DNA of 26,090 nt from Alphaproteobacteria bacterium UBA3307 (lineage in GTDB: Bacteria > Pseudomonadota > Alphaproteobacteria > RF32 > CAG-239), in NCBI GenBank assembly GCA_002361365.1, contig DEST01000113.1:1-26090 (forward strand). The letters run 5' to 3'. The notes under the pieces are model-generated. The model ran no database searches, was not told where the DNA came from, and worked only from the letters and a program-made list of their open reading frames with translations. The translations under genes were made by a program, and so were the position numbers. Below are positions 15,745 to 23,692 of the stretch, piece after piece; the stretch's first letter is position 1; every line of letters begins with the position of its first letter.

Positions 15745-16184
15745 GCTATCAGATTGTTGAGGATGTAAGCGACGCGGTGGCAGAATGGGTATGCCGTGGG
15801 CTGGGGTTTGTCAATGTTTGGCGTAAACAGAATTTAAGTTATGGATTTTTTTATAACGGCAGGCTTATCGGCGGATTGATATTTCACGATTTGCAACCTC
15901 ATCGCGAAGTTTGGTGGACAGTTTATTCTATCGATAAACACTGGTGCAACCGTACAATGTTGCACCAAGTTTTTTATACGGCATTTGTAAAAATGGATTG
16001 TAAACGCATAAATATTTTGGTCAGCAAAAGCAATCAACGCAGTTTAAATTTTGTAAAGCGGCTCGGTTTTATGGAAGAAGGGCTGTTGCGCAAATATGCC
16101 GAAAACGGCGAGGATTGTTATTTTTTGGGAATGCTCCGAGAGGAGTGTAAATGGTTAAACTTTAGAAAAGGAGAAAATAAATGA
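15741..16184 (+). CDS. GNAT-family acetyltransferase embedded in the tail operon
   Basis: This 147-residue protein has the GNAT layout: a front beta sheet (YGFFYNGRLIGGLIFHDL), a central strand and helix (WWTVYSIDKHWCNRTMLHQVFYTAF), and the C-terminal acceptor segment SKSNQRSLNFVKRLGFMEEG at 95-114, as in ribosomal-protein-type N-acetyltransferases. The usual R/Q-x-x-G-x-G/A acetyl-CoA loop is not clear, so catalytic activity is uncertain. It overlaps genes on both sides by four bases (ATGA), so it is translated together with tail proteins. Similar GNAT genes are found in other podovirus tail clusters. The substrate is unknown; a virion protein is possible. Confidence 0.78.
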   Translation: MSYQIVEDVSDAVAEWVCRGLGFVNVWRKQNLSYGFFYNGRLIGGLIFHDLQPHREVWWTVYSIDKHWCNRTMLHQVFYTAFVKMDCKRINILVSKSNQRSLNFVKRLGFMEEGLLRKYAENGEDCYFLGMLREECKWLNFRKGENK

Positions 16185-16831
16185 GTAAATCAATCGGCAA
16201 AATATTCGGCTCAGGTTCTACCGGAACTTACGGCTATGAAAATAATTATACAAATTACTTGCAAAATTATAACACGGCAAATTATGACAATACATTGAAT
16301 AATATGACTGCAGCGGCATTGAATATGAGTCAAAATTTGAACAGTTTGCCGGCATATCAATTTGGGGTGGATTATTCCGATGCGGCACGGCAACAGGCGC
16401 AAAATGCCACTTATCAGTCATATGTGGACCAACTCACGCCGCAATATCAGCAGCAAACGGCAGATATGCAAACGCGGCTTATCAATCAGGGCATACCGGT
16501 TGGCAGTGAGGCTTATGAGCGCGCTATGGGGAATTTGCAAAAAGCGCAGAATGAGGCACTTAATCAGGCGGCATATCAGGGTGTGCTGAACGGACAGAAT
16601 GCTTATTCGCAATCTCTTAATGACAGTATCAATGCGGCGCAGTTTGGCAATACGGCTCAACAAAGCTATATTGACCAGATTCTGTCATTGTTGCAAAATT
16701 CTGTTTCCGGTTATGCCAATCGGGCAAATTTGTATAACACGCAACAGGGCATTGCTGCACGTCGGGAAGCGGCACAGCAATCCGGCTGGAATAATATGAT
16801 GAATACGTTGAGTAGGCTTAACGGCAAATAA
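16181..16831 (+). CDS. Putative ejection or internal virion protein
   Basis: This 216-residue protein is rich in Q, N, A and Y, with start overlapping the previous stop. An N-terminal low-complexity part (GSGSTGTYGYENNYTNYLQNY) is followed by helices with the podovirus motif MQTRLINQGIPVGSEAYERAM at about 97-117 and repeated glutamine-rich segments (TAQQSYIDQILSLLQNS). This pattern is common for proteins placed after the nozzle that leave the virion with the DNA. It is short for an ejection protein and no large companion (such as a transglycosylase) is present. Role inferred. Confidence 0.58.
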   Translation: MSKSIGKIFGSGSTGTYGYENNYTNYLQNYNTANYDNTLNNMTAAALNMSQNLNSLPAYQFGVDYSDAARQQAQNATYQSYVDQLTPQYQQQTADMQTRLINQGIPVGSEAYERAMGNLQKAQNEALNQAAYQGVLNGQNAYSQSLNDSINAAQFGNTAQQSYIDQILSLLQNSVSGYANRANLYNTQQGIAARREAAQQSGWNNMMNTLSRLNGK

Positions 16832-16928
16832 AATGCAAGATTGAAAATACCAAACCGGCGGCCGTGCGTTTTTGCGTGCGGCTGTCGAATTTTAAATCAA
16901 CTCCATTTAACTTTATGAAAGGAAAAAT

Positions 16929-17111
16929 ATGACATATTTTAATGATAATAACAATGATAAAGAATACCGCTTACATCCGGTGCCGATATAAACAACGCGC
17001 CAAACCGTGGAACGAAATTATTATAAGTTCGTCAAATCGCAATCAAAGATAGATTATGAAAAACTTGCGCAATCTAAGAGTGGGATGTTTCAATTTGATA
17101 AAAATTCATAA
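16929..17111 (+). pseudogene. Short gene interrupted by an in-frame TAA
   Basis: A ribosome binding site (GAAAGGAA) precedes the ATG at 16929. The frame runs 20 codons (MTYFNDNNNDKEYRLHPVPI), meets TAA at 16989-16991, and continues open in the same frame for another 39 codons (starting TTRQTVERNYYKF and ending FDKNS) to a second TAA at 17109-17111. The downstream half has protein-like composition. One base change from a glutamine, glutamate or lysine codon would explain the stop. Product not recognised. Either a decayed phage gene, or a 20-residue peptide followed by an untranslated relic; stop read-through is possible but unsupported. Confidence 0.5.
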
Positions 17112-17377
17112 AAATAACACGGCAGAAAGTTTATTTTATTTCTGGACAATAGGGATTTTTTGGTATATAGGTGTATCCGAACAGTAAAGCTGTTTGGGGT
17201 GTGGAAACCTCTGAATCAAAAAAGCAAAAGACGTTCAGTTTGCACGTCTTTCGGTTGTTTATAATGACTGGAAGGCGGCAAAATACGCCGTCTTAAAACT
17301 ACATATATATGCTCGAGCGATATATGCCTGTTATGGCTAATATGTCGCACAATACTGATTCATTGTTTCCAACTTTC
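17112..17377. other. Hairpin-rich gap between prophage late genes and the glycosyltransferase
   Basis: No gene is seen. Three dyads stand out. AAAGACGT (17227-17234) pairs with ACGTCTTT (17244-17251). AAGGCGGC (17272-17279) pairs with GCCGTCTT (17287-17294) with one G-U pair. The 25-bp segment 17302-17326 is an imperfect palindrome, with CATATAT and ATATATG arms around GCTCGAGC. These may be weak terminators, a regulator site or a recombination-site relic. Confidence 0.5.
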
Positions 17378-17403
17378 AGTCGCTTTTTTTGAGCGGCTTT
17401 TTT
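17378..17403 (+). terminator. Rho-independent terminator at the end of the late cluster
   Basis: AGTCGCT (17378-17384) pairs with AGCGGCT (17392-17398), seven pairs with one G-U, around a T-rich loop, followed by six T (17398-17403). It lies only 25 bases before the start of the glycosyltransferase gene, whose mRNA must therefore begin within or after this hairpin or read through it. Confidence 0.6.
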
Positions 17404-17427
17404 GTGATAAAGCAAAGGAAAGTTGAA

Positions 17428-20373
17428 ATGAAAAAAAAGAATGAGATTGCGGACGAGAAAATAATCACCGTTCAAAACGCAGAAGGTGAGCCAGATACTA
17501 AAGCAGAAATTGTGGTACAAAATCAGATAGATTATGCGCCGAAAGTATCAGTGATTATTCCGGTGTATAATGTGGAGCAATATCTGAGGCAGTGCCTTGA
17601 CAGCGTGGTTAATCAGACACTGAGAGAGATTGAAATTATCTGTGTTGACGACGGCTCGACCGATTCTTCTTTGAATATATTGCAAGAATATGCCGCAAAA
17701 GACAAGCGCATTACCGTTATCAAACAAGAGAACTTGCATGCCGGAGTCGCTCGCAACGCCGGTCTAGCCGTAGCTAAGGGAGAATACTTAAGCTTTCTCG
17801 ATTCCGATGACTTCTTTGAACTGAATATGCTTGAGGAAATGTATGTATACGCAACAATCCAAAATAGTCAAATCGTGATATGTCAATATAGAAACTATAA
17901 TAATGATACTCAAGAAGTTGGCGATATAAGAGGAATTAATCCGAGGTACTCAATACGCCCTTCCATGACATTTAATCCTGCAGATGTAAACGAAGAATTA
18001 TTTACTATTTGTAACCCTATGCCGTGGAATAAGTTGTTTTCTCGTGAGTTTATTGTGAATGAAAACATACATTATCAAAATTTACCGGCATGTAATGATG
18101 TTTATTTTTCTTTGACAGCTATGGCTTGCGCTCAAAGAATATCCATTTTAAATAAGAGTTTTATATATTACAGGTATAATCTTCAATCTTCCTTGAAAAA
18201 CACAAGAGACAAAAATCCGTTTAATTTCTATCAAGCATATAAGGGAATTTATAGTTATCTGTTACATAAATCTCTCTTCAACAAATACAAGAAGACATTT
18301 TTAACCTCATTGATGTCAAGTGCTTTTTGGACGATAAAGCATACGAGGCTAGCTAAACAAGATGTTAAAAAATTTATTCGTGATACAATTATTCCTGAAT
18401 TTCAGATTTTAAATAATAAACAATTTTTACCAAAGGGGTGTCAATCTCAAATAGAAAGACTGTACAATCCAGATATTATCATTTCTCTCACGTCGCATCC
18501 GGCGCGTATTGATACGGTTAGTCAAACCATAGAAACACTGTTAGAGCAGTCAGTTGTTGCCGATAGAATAATTTTATGGTTGGCTGAAGAACAATTTCCG
18601 AATAAAGAAGCAGATTTGCCGGCATCGCTGTTAGCTTTAAGAGAAAAGGGGCTGACTATTGATTGGTGTCACGATATCAAATCATATAAAAAACTCATAC
18701 CGGCCTTAAAAAAATATCCGGATGCAATTATTGTAACAGCCGATGATGACTTACTTTATGATAAAGATTGGTTAAAATACTTATATCAATCATATACAAA
18801 AAATCCGCAATATATTCATTGTCATCGAATCACCAGATTGTATAACAGAGATAATAAGTTTGTAATCATGTCAAGAAATTTATATCTTGACAGCAATAAA
18901 AAATATATGCCGGAGTTATGTTTGCCGAGTGCGTATAATAAGTTATCTGGCGGAGCAGGTGCACTTTTTCCACCGCACTGTTTTACCGAAGAGGTTTTTA
19001 ATGAAGACAAATTTATGTCTTTAGCGCCAACCAGTGATGATATATGGTTTTGGTTGATGAGTTTGATAAACGGCTACAGAGTTAAGGTTGTTGATAACAA
19101 TATCTATGAACTTAAGTATGTGCCAAATACGCAGGATGTCGGCTTATGTAAAATTAATGACGGATGCCGTAACAAAATTTTTTATCAGCACCTGAATAAT
19201 CTATATAAGGCCTATGAACAGCAATTACAACCGTATTTTGTACAAGATAACGAAAGCAATAAAAAATTATGCGAGAAAATGTTTGAAAACATGCGTAACA
19301 ACTTAGCTGATAAATTGGTGAGATGGTATAAAAATGTACACAAAAAACCATTGAATCTTGATAACCCACGCACATTCAACGAAAAAATTCAGTGGTTGAA
19401 GCTTTATGATTCGACACCGCTCAAAACACGTTTGGCAGACAAATATTTAGTGCGCGAGTGGGTGAAGGAAAAAATCGGAGAAGAATATCTGATTCCGCTT
19501 TTAGGCGTTTATGACCGGTTTGAAGATATTGATTTTGATAAATTGCCTAATCAATTTGTCATAAAATGCAATCACGGCAGCGGATATAATATTATTGTCA
19601 AAGATAAATCCTCTCTTGACTTAGCAGAGGCTAAACAAAAAATCGATATGTGGATGCAAGATAACTTTGCATTTCATAGCATGGAACTACATTACCGCGA
19701 TATTCAACCGAAAATTGTGATTGAAAAATATATGGATGAAATCGGTGATGCACTTTATGATTACAGATTCTTTTGTTTTAACGGCAAAGTTAAACAAATT
19801 TGGTTGGACATATTTAGCGGTACACCTAACCACAAACGCAAGATATATGATACAAATTGGAACGAACTGAATATAACCGTAAAATGGCCAAGATTGGAAA
19901 CAGATGTTGAAAAGCCGCATAACTTAGAAAAAATGATTCGGCTTGCCGAAAAAATGTCAGAAGGATTTGCGTTAGTTCGTGTCGATTTTTATGATGTTAA
20001 TGATAAAATTTACTTCGGAGAAATGACCTTTACATCAATGAGCGGTACCGGAAAATTTGAACCTGAAATTGAAGATTTGAAATTAGGAAAACTCATTACC
20101 CTTCCTAAACTTGCTTATAACATCGATACTGGGGAATATTATAAACTTCCGAAAAATTATCATAAAAAGTTACTGAAAAAAACTCAGCCTCAATCCCTCA
20201 TTTCGTATAAGCTGTTTAACTTTATCCCGCTATTTACATACAAAAAGCGTGCCGGACGCAAAACTTATAAAATCCTCGGGCTTCCGGTGTGGAAAATCCG
20301 CAAAATGGCAAATAATATTACCACAAAATGCTATTTTTGCGGCATTCCGCTCTTGAAAATCAATGATAAATAA
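17428..20373 (+). CDS. Three-domain surface-glycan enzyme: GT2, second GT-A-type glycosyltransferase, TupA-like ATP-grasp
   Basis: This 981-residue protein starts at the ATG at 17428 behind AAAGGAAAG; the in-frame TTG at 17389 lies in the terminator. Domain 1 (about 38-330) is a GT2 glycosyltransferase: VSVIIPVYN at 40-48, DDGSTD at 74-79, DSDD at 125-128. Domain 2 (about 345-595) is a second nucleotide-sugar-type transferase: IISLTSHPARI, IILWLAEEQFP, then TADDD at 437-441 and TSDDIWFW at 535-542. Domain 3 (about 640-885) resembles the TupA-type ATP-grasp: RTFNEKIQWLKLYD, DKYLVREWV, FVIKCNHGSGYNIIV, KIVIEKYM, DYRFFCFNGK. The tail repeats an IPLF/LPVWKI/IPLLKI motif. Probable role: building or amidating a surface polysaccharide. 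It may be prophage cargo or a host gene. Confidence 0.85.
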   Translation: MKKKNEIADEKIITVQNAEGEPDTKAEIVVQNQIDYAPKVSVIIPVYNVEQYLRQCLDSVVNQTLREIEIICVDDGSTDSSLNILQEYAAKDKRITVIKQENLHAGVARNAGLAVAKGEYLSFLDSDDFFELNMLEEMYVYATIQNSQIVICQYRNYNNDTQEVGDIRGINPRYSIRPSMTFNPADVNEELFTICNPMPWNKLFSREFIVNENIHYQNLPACNDVYFSLTAMACAQRISILNKSFIYYRYNLQSSLKNTRDKNPFNFYQAYKGIYSYLLHKSLFNKYKKTFLTSLMSSAFWTIKHTRLAKQDVKKFIRDTIIPEFQILNNKQFLPKGCQSQIERLYNPDIIISLTSHPARIDTVSQTIETLLEQSVVADRIILWLAEEQFPNKEADLPASLLALREKGLTIDWCHDIKSYKKLIPALKKYPDAIIVTADDDLLYDKDWLKYLYQSYTKNPQYIHCHRITRLYNRDNKFVIMSRNLYLDSNKKYMPELCLPSAYNKLSGGAGALFPPHCFTEEVFNEDKFMSLAPTSDDIWFWLMSLINGYRVKVVDNNIYELKYVPNTQDVGLCKINDGCRNKIFYQHLNNLYKAYEQQLQPYFVQDNESNKKLCEKMFENMRNNLADKLVRWYKNVHKKPLNLDNPRTFNEKIQWLKLYDSTPLKTRLADKYLVREWVKEKIGEEYLIPLLGVYDRFEDIDFDKLPNQFVIKCNHGSGYNIIVKDKSSLDLAEAKQKIDMWMQDNFAFHSMELHYRDIQPKIVIEKYMDEIGDALYDYRFFCFNGKVKQIWLDIFSGTPNHKRKIYDTNWNELNITVKWPRLETDVEKPHNLEKMIRLAEKMSEGFALVRVDFYDVNDKIYFGEMTFTSMSGTGKFEPEIEDLKLGKLITLPKLAYNIDTGEYYKLPKNYHKKLLKKTQPQSLISYKLFNFIPLFTYKKRAGRKTYKILGLPVWKIRKMANNITTKCYFCGIPLLKINDK

Positions 20374-20390
20374 GGCAATCACAACTGCCT
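20373..20390. other. Small dyad in the convergent gap
   Basis: AGGCA (20373-20377) pairs with TGCCT (20386-20390), with A/T-rich flanks on both sides. It lies in the 40-base gap between the convergent glycosyltransferase and yihY genes and could help stop yihY transcription on the minus strand. Weak evidence. Confidence 0.35.
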
Positions 20391-20413
20391 ATTTGTGAGG
20401 TTGTTGCGCTGAT

Positions 20414-21283
20414 TTATTCGCCTCTGACCATCTTGCGCCAGAGGCTTTTTTTGTGGCTGAAATCTTCTAGTGCCGCAGTTAAAATCGCGCCGGAAAGCAC
20501 AACATTCCACCATAAATACATCCACACCAACAATACCGGAACAGCCGCTAAAGCTCCATAAATGGTCTTATATGTTACATTCAGAGCCAAAAAATAACCA
20601 AAACCTATGCGCAAAATAAACATAGCCGCTGAGGCAAATAATGCACCATAAAGTGCATTTTTGTACCCCACATTTTTGTTTGGTACCAAAACATAAGCAA
20701 ACATCAGACAAAACAAGGTCGGTAAATGCGGCAAAATATACTCTGCCAACCAACCATAGCCGATAATATTTTCCGGATTCAAATAACGCAGAGTAAACAA
20801 ATAGCCTTTGAGATACAATGCCGAACCGATAAGAAGCGGACAAACAATAATAATAAAAGCATAGCCGTAAATCTTAGTTGTGATTTTACGCCGCCGCTTA
20901 ATCTGGAAAATAAAATTGAAACTATCTTCAATGGTGGAGAGCATAAACACCGCCGTCAGCGCAATACCTAATAAGCCGAAAGTTGTCAGTTTTCCGGCCG
21001 CCCCGATAAATTCTGTTACATAATTTTGCACATTTTGAATCATATCCGGCATAACGTAACGAATAAGCATATCTTGCACTTGGACGCGCATATCCCCAAA
21101 TATCGGAAAAAAAGCAAATACCGCCAACATCACCGCAATAAACGGCACAACCGCCAACAAGGTGGTATAACTCAATGCCGCCGCTGAGCGTAAAATCATT
21201 GCATCTTGCACGCGGCTGAATAAATATTTTGCAAACAACCAGATGATTTGCCGCCGTTTTTTCGATATAAAACTTTTGAACAT
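20414..21283 (-). CDS. yihY: YihY/BrkB-family inner-membrane protein
   Basis: This 289-residue protein runs from the ATG at 21283 (GAAAG upstream); an in-frame TTG at 21340 is a poor start. About six membrane segments are seen, including the family's conserved LRSAAALSYTTLLAVVPFIAVML, LTTFGLLGIALTAVFML, and a C-terminal segment IYGALAAVPVLLVWMYLWWNVVLSGAI. The family was once wrongly called RNase BN and its function is unsettled. It is probably a chromosomal gene bordering the prophage, convergent with the glycosyltransferase and divergent from fabI. Its last codons overlap the terminator of the convergent gene. Confidence 0.9.
   Translation of the reverse strand: MFKSFISKKRRQIIWLFAKYLFSRVQDAMILRSAAALSYTTLLAVVPFIAVMLAVFAFFPIFGDMRVQVQDMLIRYVMPDMIQNVQNYVTEFIGAAGKLTTFGLLGIALTAVFMLSTIEDSFNFIFQIKRRRKITTKIYGYAFIIIVCPLLIGSALYLKGYLFTLRYLNPENIIGYGWLAEYILPHLPTLFCLMFAYVLVPNKNVGYKNALYGALFASAAMFILRIGFGYFLALNVTYKTIYGALAAVPVLLVWMYLWWNVVLSGAILTAALEDFSHKKSLWRKMVRGE
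20420..20452 (+). terminator. Terminator of the glycosyltransferase gene, overlapping yihY codons
   Basis: GCCTCTG (20420-20426) pairs perfectly with CAGAGGC (20439-20445), followed by seven T (20446-20452). Read rightward it is a typical Rho-independent terminator for the gene ending at 20373. On the other strand the same bases are the last codons of yihY. Confidence 0.75.
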
Positions 21284-21304
21284 CGCACAACTTTCAAAAA
21301 AAGA

Positions 21305-21332
21305 TTTACAAATAAGATAAATTCTGTATAAA
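21305..21332 (+). promoter_or_regulatory. Candidate fabI promoter
   Basis: TTTACA (21305-21310) and TATAAA (21327-21332) are separated by 16 bases, about 55 bases upstream of the fabI start in the divergent yihY-fabI gap. The region is AT-rich, so a chance match is possible. Confidence 0.45.
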
Positions 21333-21386
21333 TATCTCAAACATAACTTAATATAGAACTAAATAACTTAAAAAAAGGATAAAACT

Positions 21387-22208
21387 ATGGCAGAACAACT
21401 TATGGCTGGTAAAAAAGGTCTGATTATGGGACTGGCTAATGACCGGTCTATTGCATGGGGAATAGCTCAGGCACTTAATGAGCACGGTGCGCAGATTGCA
21501 ATTTCGTATCAGAATGAAATGCTTGAAAAGCGCGTAAAACCATTGGCTGAACAGCTTAATAATCCACTGTTGATTAAGTGTGATGTAACAGATAGTGCGT
21601 CAGTTGAAAATTGCTTTAAAGAACTTGGTGAAAAATGGGGCAAAATTGATTTTGTGGTGCACGCGATAGCCTTTTCCGACAAAGACCAACTACGCGGCCG
21701 CACGATTGATACCACGCTGGATAACTTTTTGAATACCATGCATATTTCTTGCTATTCGTTTTTAGAGGCTTGCCGCTGTGCATCGCCGATTATGAATGAA
21801 GGCGGTTCAATTGTAACGCTGACTTATTTGGGCGCTGAGCGCGTTTTGCCGAATTATAATATTATGGGTGTGGCAAAAGCCGCTCTTGAAGCGTCTGTCC
21901 GTTACGCCGCAACAGATATGGGCAAGCAAGGTGTGCGCGTGAATGCGATTTCTGCCGGCCCGATTAAGACTTTGGCCGCATCAGGTATCGGTGATTTTCG
22001 CACTATTTTGCGTTGGAATGAGTTGAATGCACCGTTGCAATGCAATGTGACACAAACCCAAGTCGGCAATATGGCTCTGAGCTTGCTTTCTGATTTAGGG
22101 GCCGCAGTGACGGGTGAGGTTGTGCACGTTGACGCCGGCTATAATAAAATTGCGATGGTGAATATTGATAAAGCTGCAGAAAGCGCCGAAGTTTTGAACG
22201 AATTTTAA
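21387..22208 (+). CDS. fabI: Enoyl-acyl-carrier-protein reductase FabI
   Basis: FabI reduces trans-2-enoyl-ACP with NAD(P)H in the last step of each fatty-acid elongation cycle. This 273-residue protein has the complete family pattern: cofactor motif GLANDRSIAWGIA at 15-27, DVTD, HAIAF at the position of the family's conserved HSIAF, and the catalytic segment YLGAERVLPNYNIMGVAKA with tyrosines 147 and 157 and lysine 164 in the order seen in E. coli. NVTQTQVGN and the C-terminal GEVVHVDAGY are also present. AAAGGAT precedes the ATG and a strong terminator follows. This is a housekeeping gene, the likely target of triclosan-type inhibitors in this host. Confidence 0.97.
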   Translation: MAEQLMAGKKGLIMGLANDRSIAWGIAQALNEHGAQIAISYQNEMLEKRVKPLAEQLNNPLLIKCDVTDSASVENCFKELGEKWGKIDFVVHAIAFSDKDQLRGRTIDTTLDNFLNTMHISCYSFLEACRCASPIMNEGGSIVTLTYLGAERVLPNYNIMGVAKAALEASVRYAATDMGKQGVRVNAISAGPIKTLAASGIGDFRTILRWNELNAPLQCNVTQTQVGNMALSLLSDLGAAVTGEVVHVDAGYNKIAMVNIDKAAESAEVLNEF

Positions 22209-22227
22209 ATATAGAACCAAAAGCTAA

Positions 22228-22258
22228 AAATCCCAATCTAAAAGGTTGGGATTTTTTT
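22228..22258 (+). terminator. fabI terminator
   Basis: AAATCCCAA (22228-22236) pairs perfectly with TTGGGATTT (22246-22254), followed by a T run to 22258. It lies 20 bases after the fabI stop. Confidence 0.85.
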
Positions 22259-22319
22259 GTTGTTTTCTGTTGCAAGCCATAAAAATATGTGTATCATCAC
22301 ACAATAGGAGACTTGGTAT

Positions 22320-23090
22320 ATGGTAAAGATATCTGCTTATGTAATTACCTTAAATGAAGAAAAGCGGCTGGGCAAAACCTTGGACGCTTTGGAACAGGTT
22401 GCTGACGAAATTGTTGTTGTTGACAGCGGGAGTACCGATAAAACCGAAGAAATTGCCCGCAATCATTCTAAAGTGCGTTTTATGCATCATGATTGGGTGA
22501 GTTATGCCAATCAAAAAAACTTTGCTCAAAATCAATGTAAATATGATTGGTTGTTGATGATAGATTCGGATGAAGTATTGTCCGATGAATTGATTGCCGA
22601 AATTAACGAGGTCAAAAAAGACCCGCTTTATGTTGTCTATAAACTTCGCATCGGAGATATGTTTCCGGGGTTTAAAAAACCGCGTCCGTTTACCAAAATG
22701 TATAATTTGGAACGTCTGTATCATAAAGATTATGCAACTATGTATCCGGATTTACTGACAAAAGACCGTATTGCCCTGACAGAAGATGTGCGTATTGGGC
22801 AGTTGAAGGGGATAGTGCATCACTACTCTTATTTGTCGATTGCCAACCAAATCGGCAAGCTGAATAATTTTACAAATCAAGTATTGGAAACAGCACTGTC
22901 GGAGGGCAAACATTATACGCGTTTTCGGTTGATTACGGAATTTTTTAGGCAGTTTTTCTGCTATTATATTATCAAACGTCAATTTTTAAACGGGCGCTGG
23001 GGTTTTATAGCTTCAGTCAATTTGGCGTATTTTCGCTTTGTTAAAATAGCCAAATGGTTTGAATGGCAAGCAACGCATAATGAAAAATAA
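22320..23090 (+). CDS. WaaE/KdtX-like GT2 glycosyltransferase
   Basis: This 256-residue protein starts after TAGGAGAC. Its layout is that of the WaaE/KdtX branch of family GT2, which adds a sugar to the lipopolysaccharide inner core: SAYVITLNEEKRL at about 5-17, VVVDSGSTDKT at 32-42, DSDEVLS at 82-88, and the family ending around HHYSYLSIANQIGKLNNFTNQ followed by an amphipathic RLITEFFRQFFCYYIIKRQFLNGRWGF. The exact sugar is unknown. It is separate from fabI (a terminator lies between) and has no operon partner here. Confidence 0.85.
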   Translation: MVKISAYVITLNEEKRLGKTLDALEQVADEIVVVDSGSTDKTEEIARNHSKVRFMHHDWVSYANQKNFAQNQCKYDWLLMIDSDEVLSDELIAEINEVKKDPLYVVYKLRIGDMFPGFKKPRPFTKMYNLERLYHKDYATMYPDLLTKDRIALTEDVRIGQLKGIVHHYSYLSIANQIGKLNNFTNQVLETALSEGKHYTRFRLITEFFRQFFCYYIIKRQFLNGRWGFIASVNLAYFRFVKIAKWFEWQATHNEK

Positions 23091-23195
23091 TTATGTGTGT
23101 CTGGATATATGAGGCTATCTGCTGATTTTTACTGTCATTTTTACAGTGTCGTCGGTAAATCTGTTTTTTACTGTTGTTTGATTATATAAAGACTG

Positions 23196-23222
23196 TTGAC
23201 AGCAGATGATATTTATTATAAA
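23196..23222 (+). promoter_or_regulatory. Candidate promoter of the Bor-like lipoprotein gene
   Basis: TTGACA (23196-23201) and TATAAA (23217-23222) are separated by 15 bases, slightly short of optimal, and lie about 100 bases upstream of the ATG at 23324. The rest of the gap 23091-23323 holds only a small ACTGT/ACAGT dyad. Confidence 0.4.
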
Positions 23223-23323
23223 GCTTTAAATGTTAATAACTAAAAGAGAATATAAAATTCTTAATCAAGCACTTAGGAAAATAGCCTTACCTCTGTACTT
23301 GAACTTTTATAAGGGGACAGCAC

Positions 23324-23629
23324 ATGAAAAAATTTTTAATTTGTATCGGGCTTGCTTTAACGCTATCTGCTTGCACCAGTGACCACATTATCCGTTTTAA
23401 TATGGACCAACAACAGAATAAGGAAACTTCTCCATCATACGAAGGAAGAAGTCATTTCTTCCTGTGGGGAATGATGCAAGAAAAAAACTATAATCTGACA
23501 AATGTCTGCCGAACAACGGGTATTAACGCTATAGAATCTCATTGGACATTGTTTGATTCCTTGATGGGTGGCTTGACTATGGGTATTTATGCACCGGAAA
23601 GCTATTCAATTTATTGTAATCAATACTAA
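23324..23629 (+). CDS. Bor/Iss-like outer-membrane lipoprotein
   Basis: This 101-residue protein starts after AAGGGGA. It has a lipoprotein signal (KKFLICIGLALTLSAC, cysteine at residue 17). The mature part has the lambda Bor pattern: SHFFLWGMMQEK at 43-54, then a paired-cysteine segment NVCRTTG, a W-TLFDSLMGGLTMGIYAPES stretch at about 74-93 matching Bor's GLLGFITLGIYTP, and a final YC. Bor-family proteins of lambda and Iss of E. coli increase serum survival; the family role elsewhere is unknown. It is not inside the prophage defined here. It has its own promoter candidate and a strong terminator. Confidence 0.8.
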   Translation: MKKFLICIGLALTLSACTSDHIIRFNMDQQQNKETSPSYEGRSHFFLWGMMQEKNYNLTNVCRTTGINAIESHWTLFDSLMGGLTMGIYAPESYSIYCNQY

Positions 23630-23651
23630 AATATTGGGTAAATATCTATTT

Positions 23652-23686
23652 GAGAGCATAACAATATATCTTGTTATGCTCTCTTT
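23652..23686. terminator. Bidirectional terminator between convergent genes
   Basis: GAGAGCATAACA (23652-23663) and TGTTATGCTCTC (23672-23683) form a perfect 12-pair stem with an 8-base loop. It lies 22 bases after the Bor-like gene and 6 bases from the stop of the leftward gene at 23693, so it can serve both. Confidence 0.8.
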
Positions 23687-23692
23687 GATGCT

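Noticed and set aside
1559..20413. Flanking direct repeats marking attachment sites
   Set aside because: By eye only short AT-rich matches were found (such as a 10-base match near 1571 and 24565), which are expected by chance.
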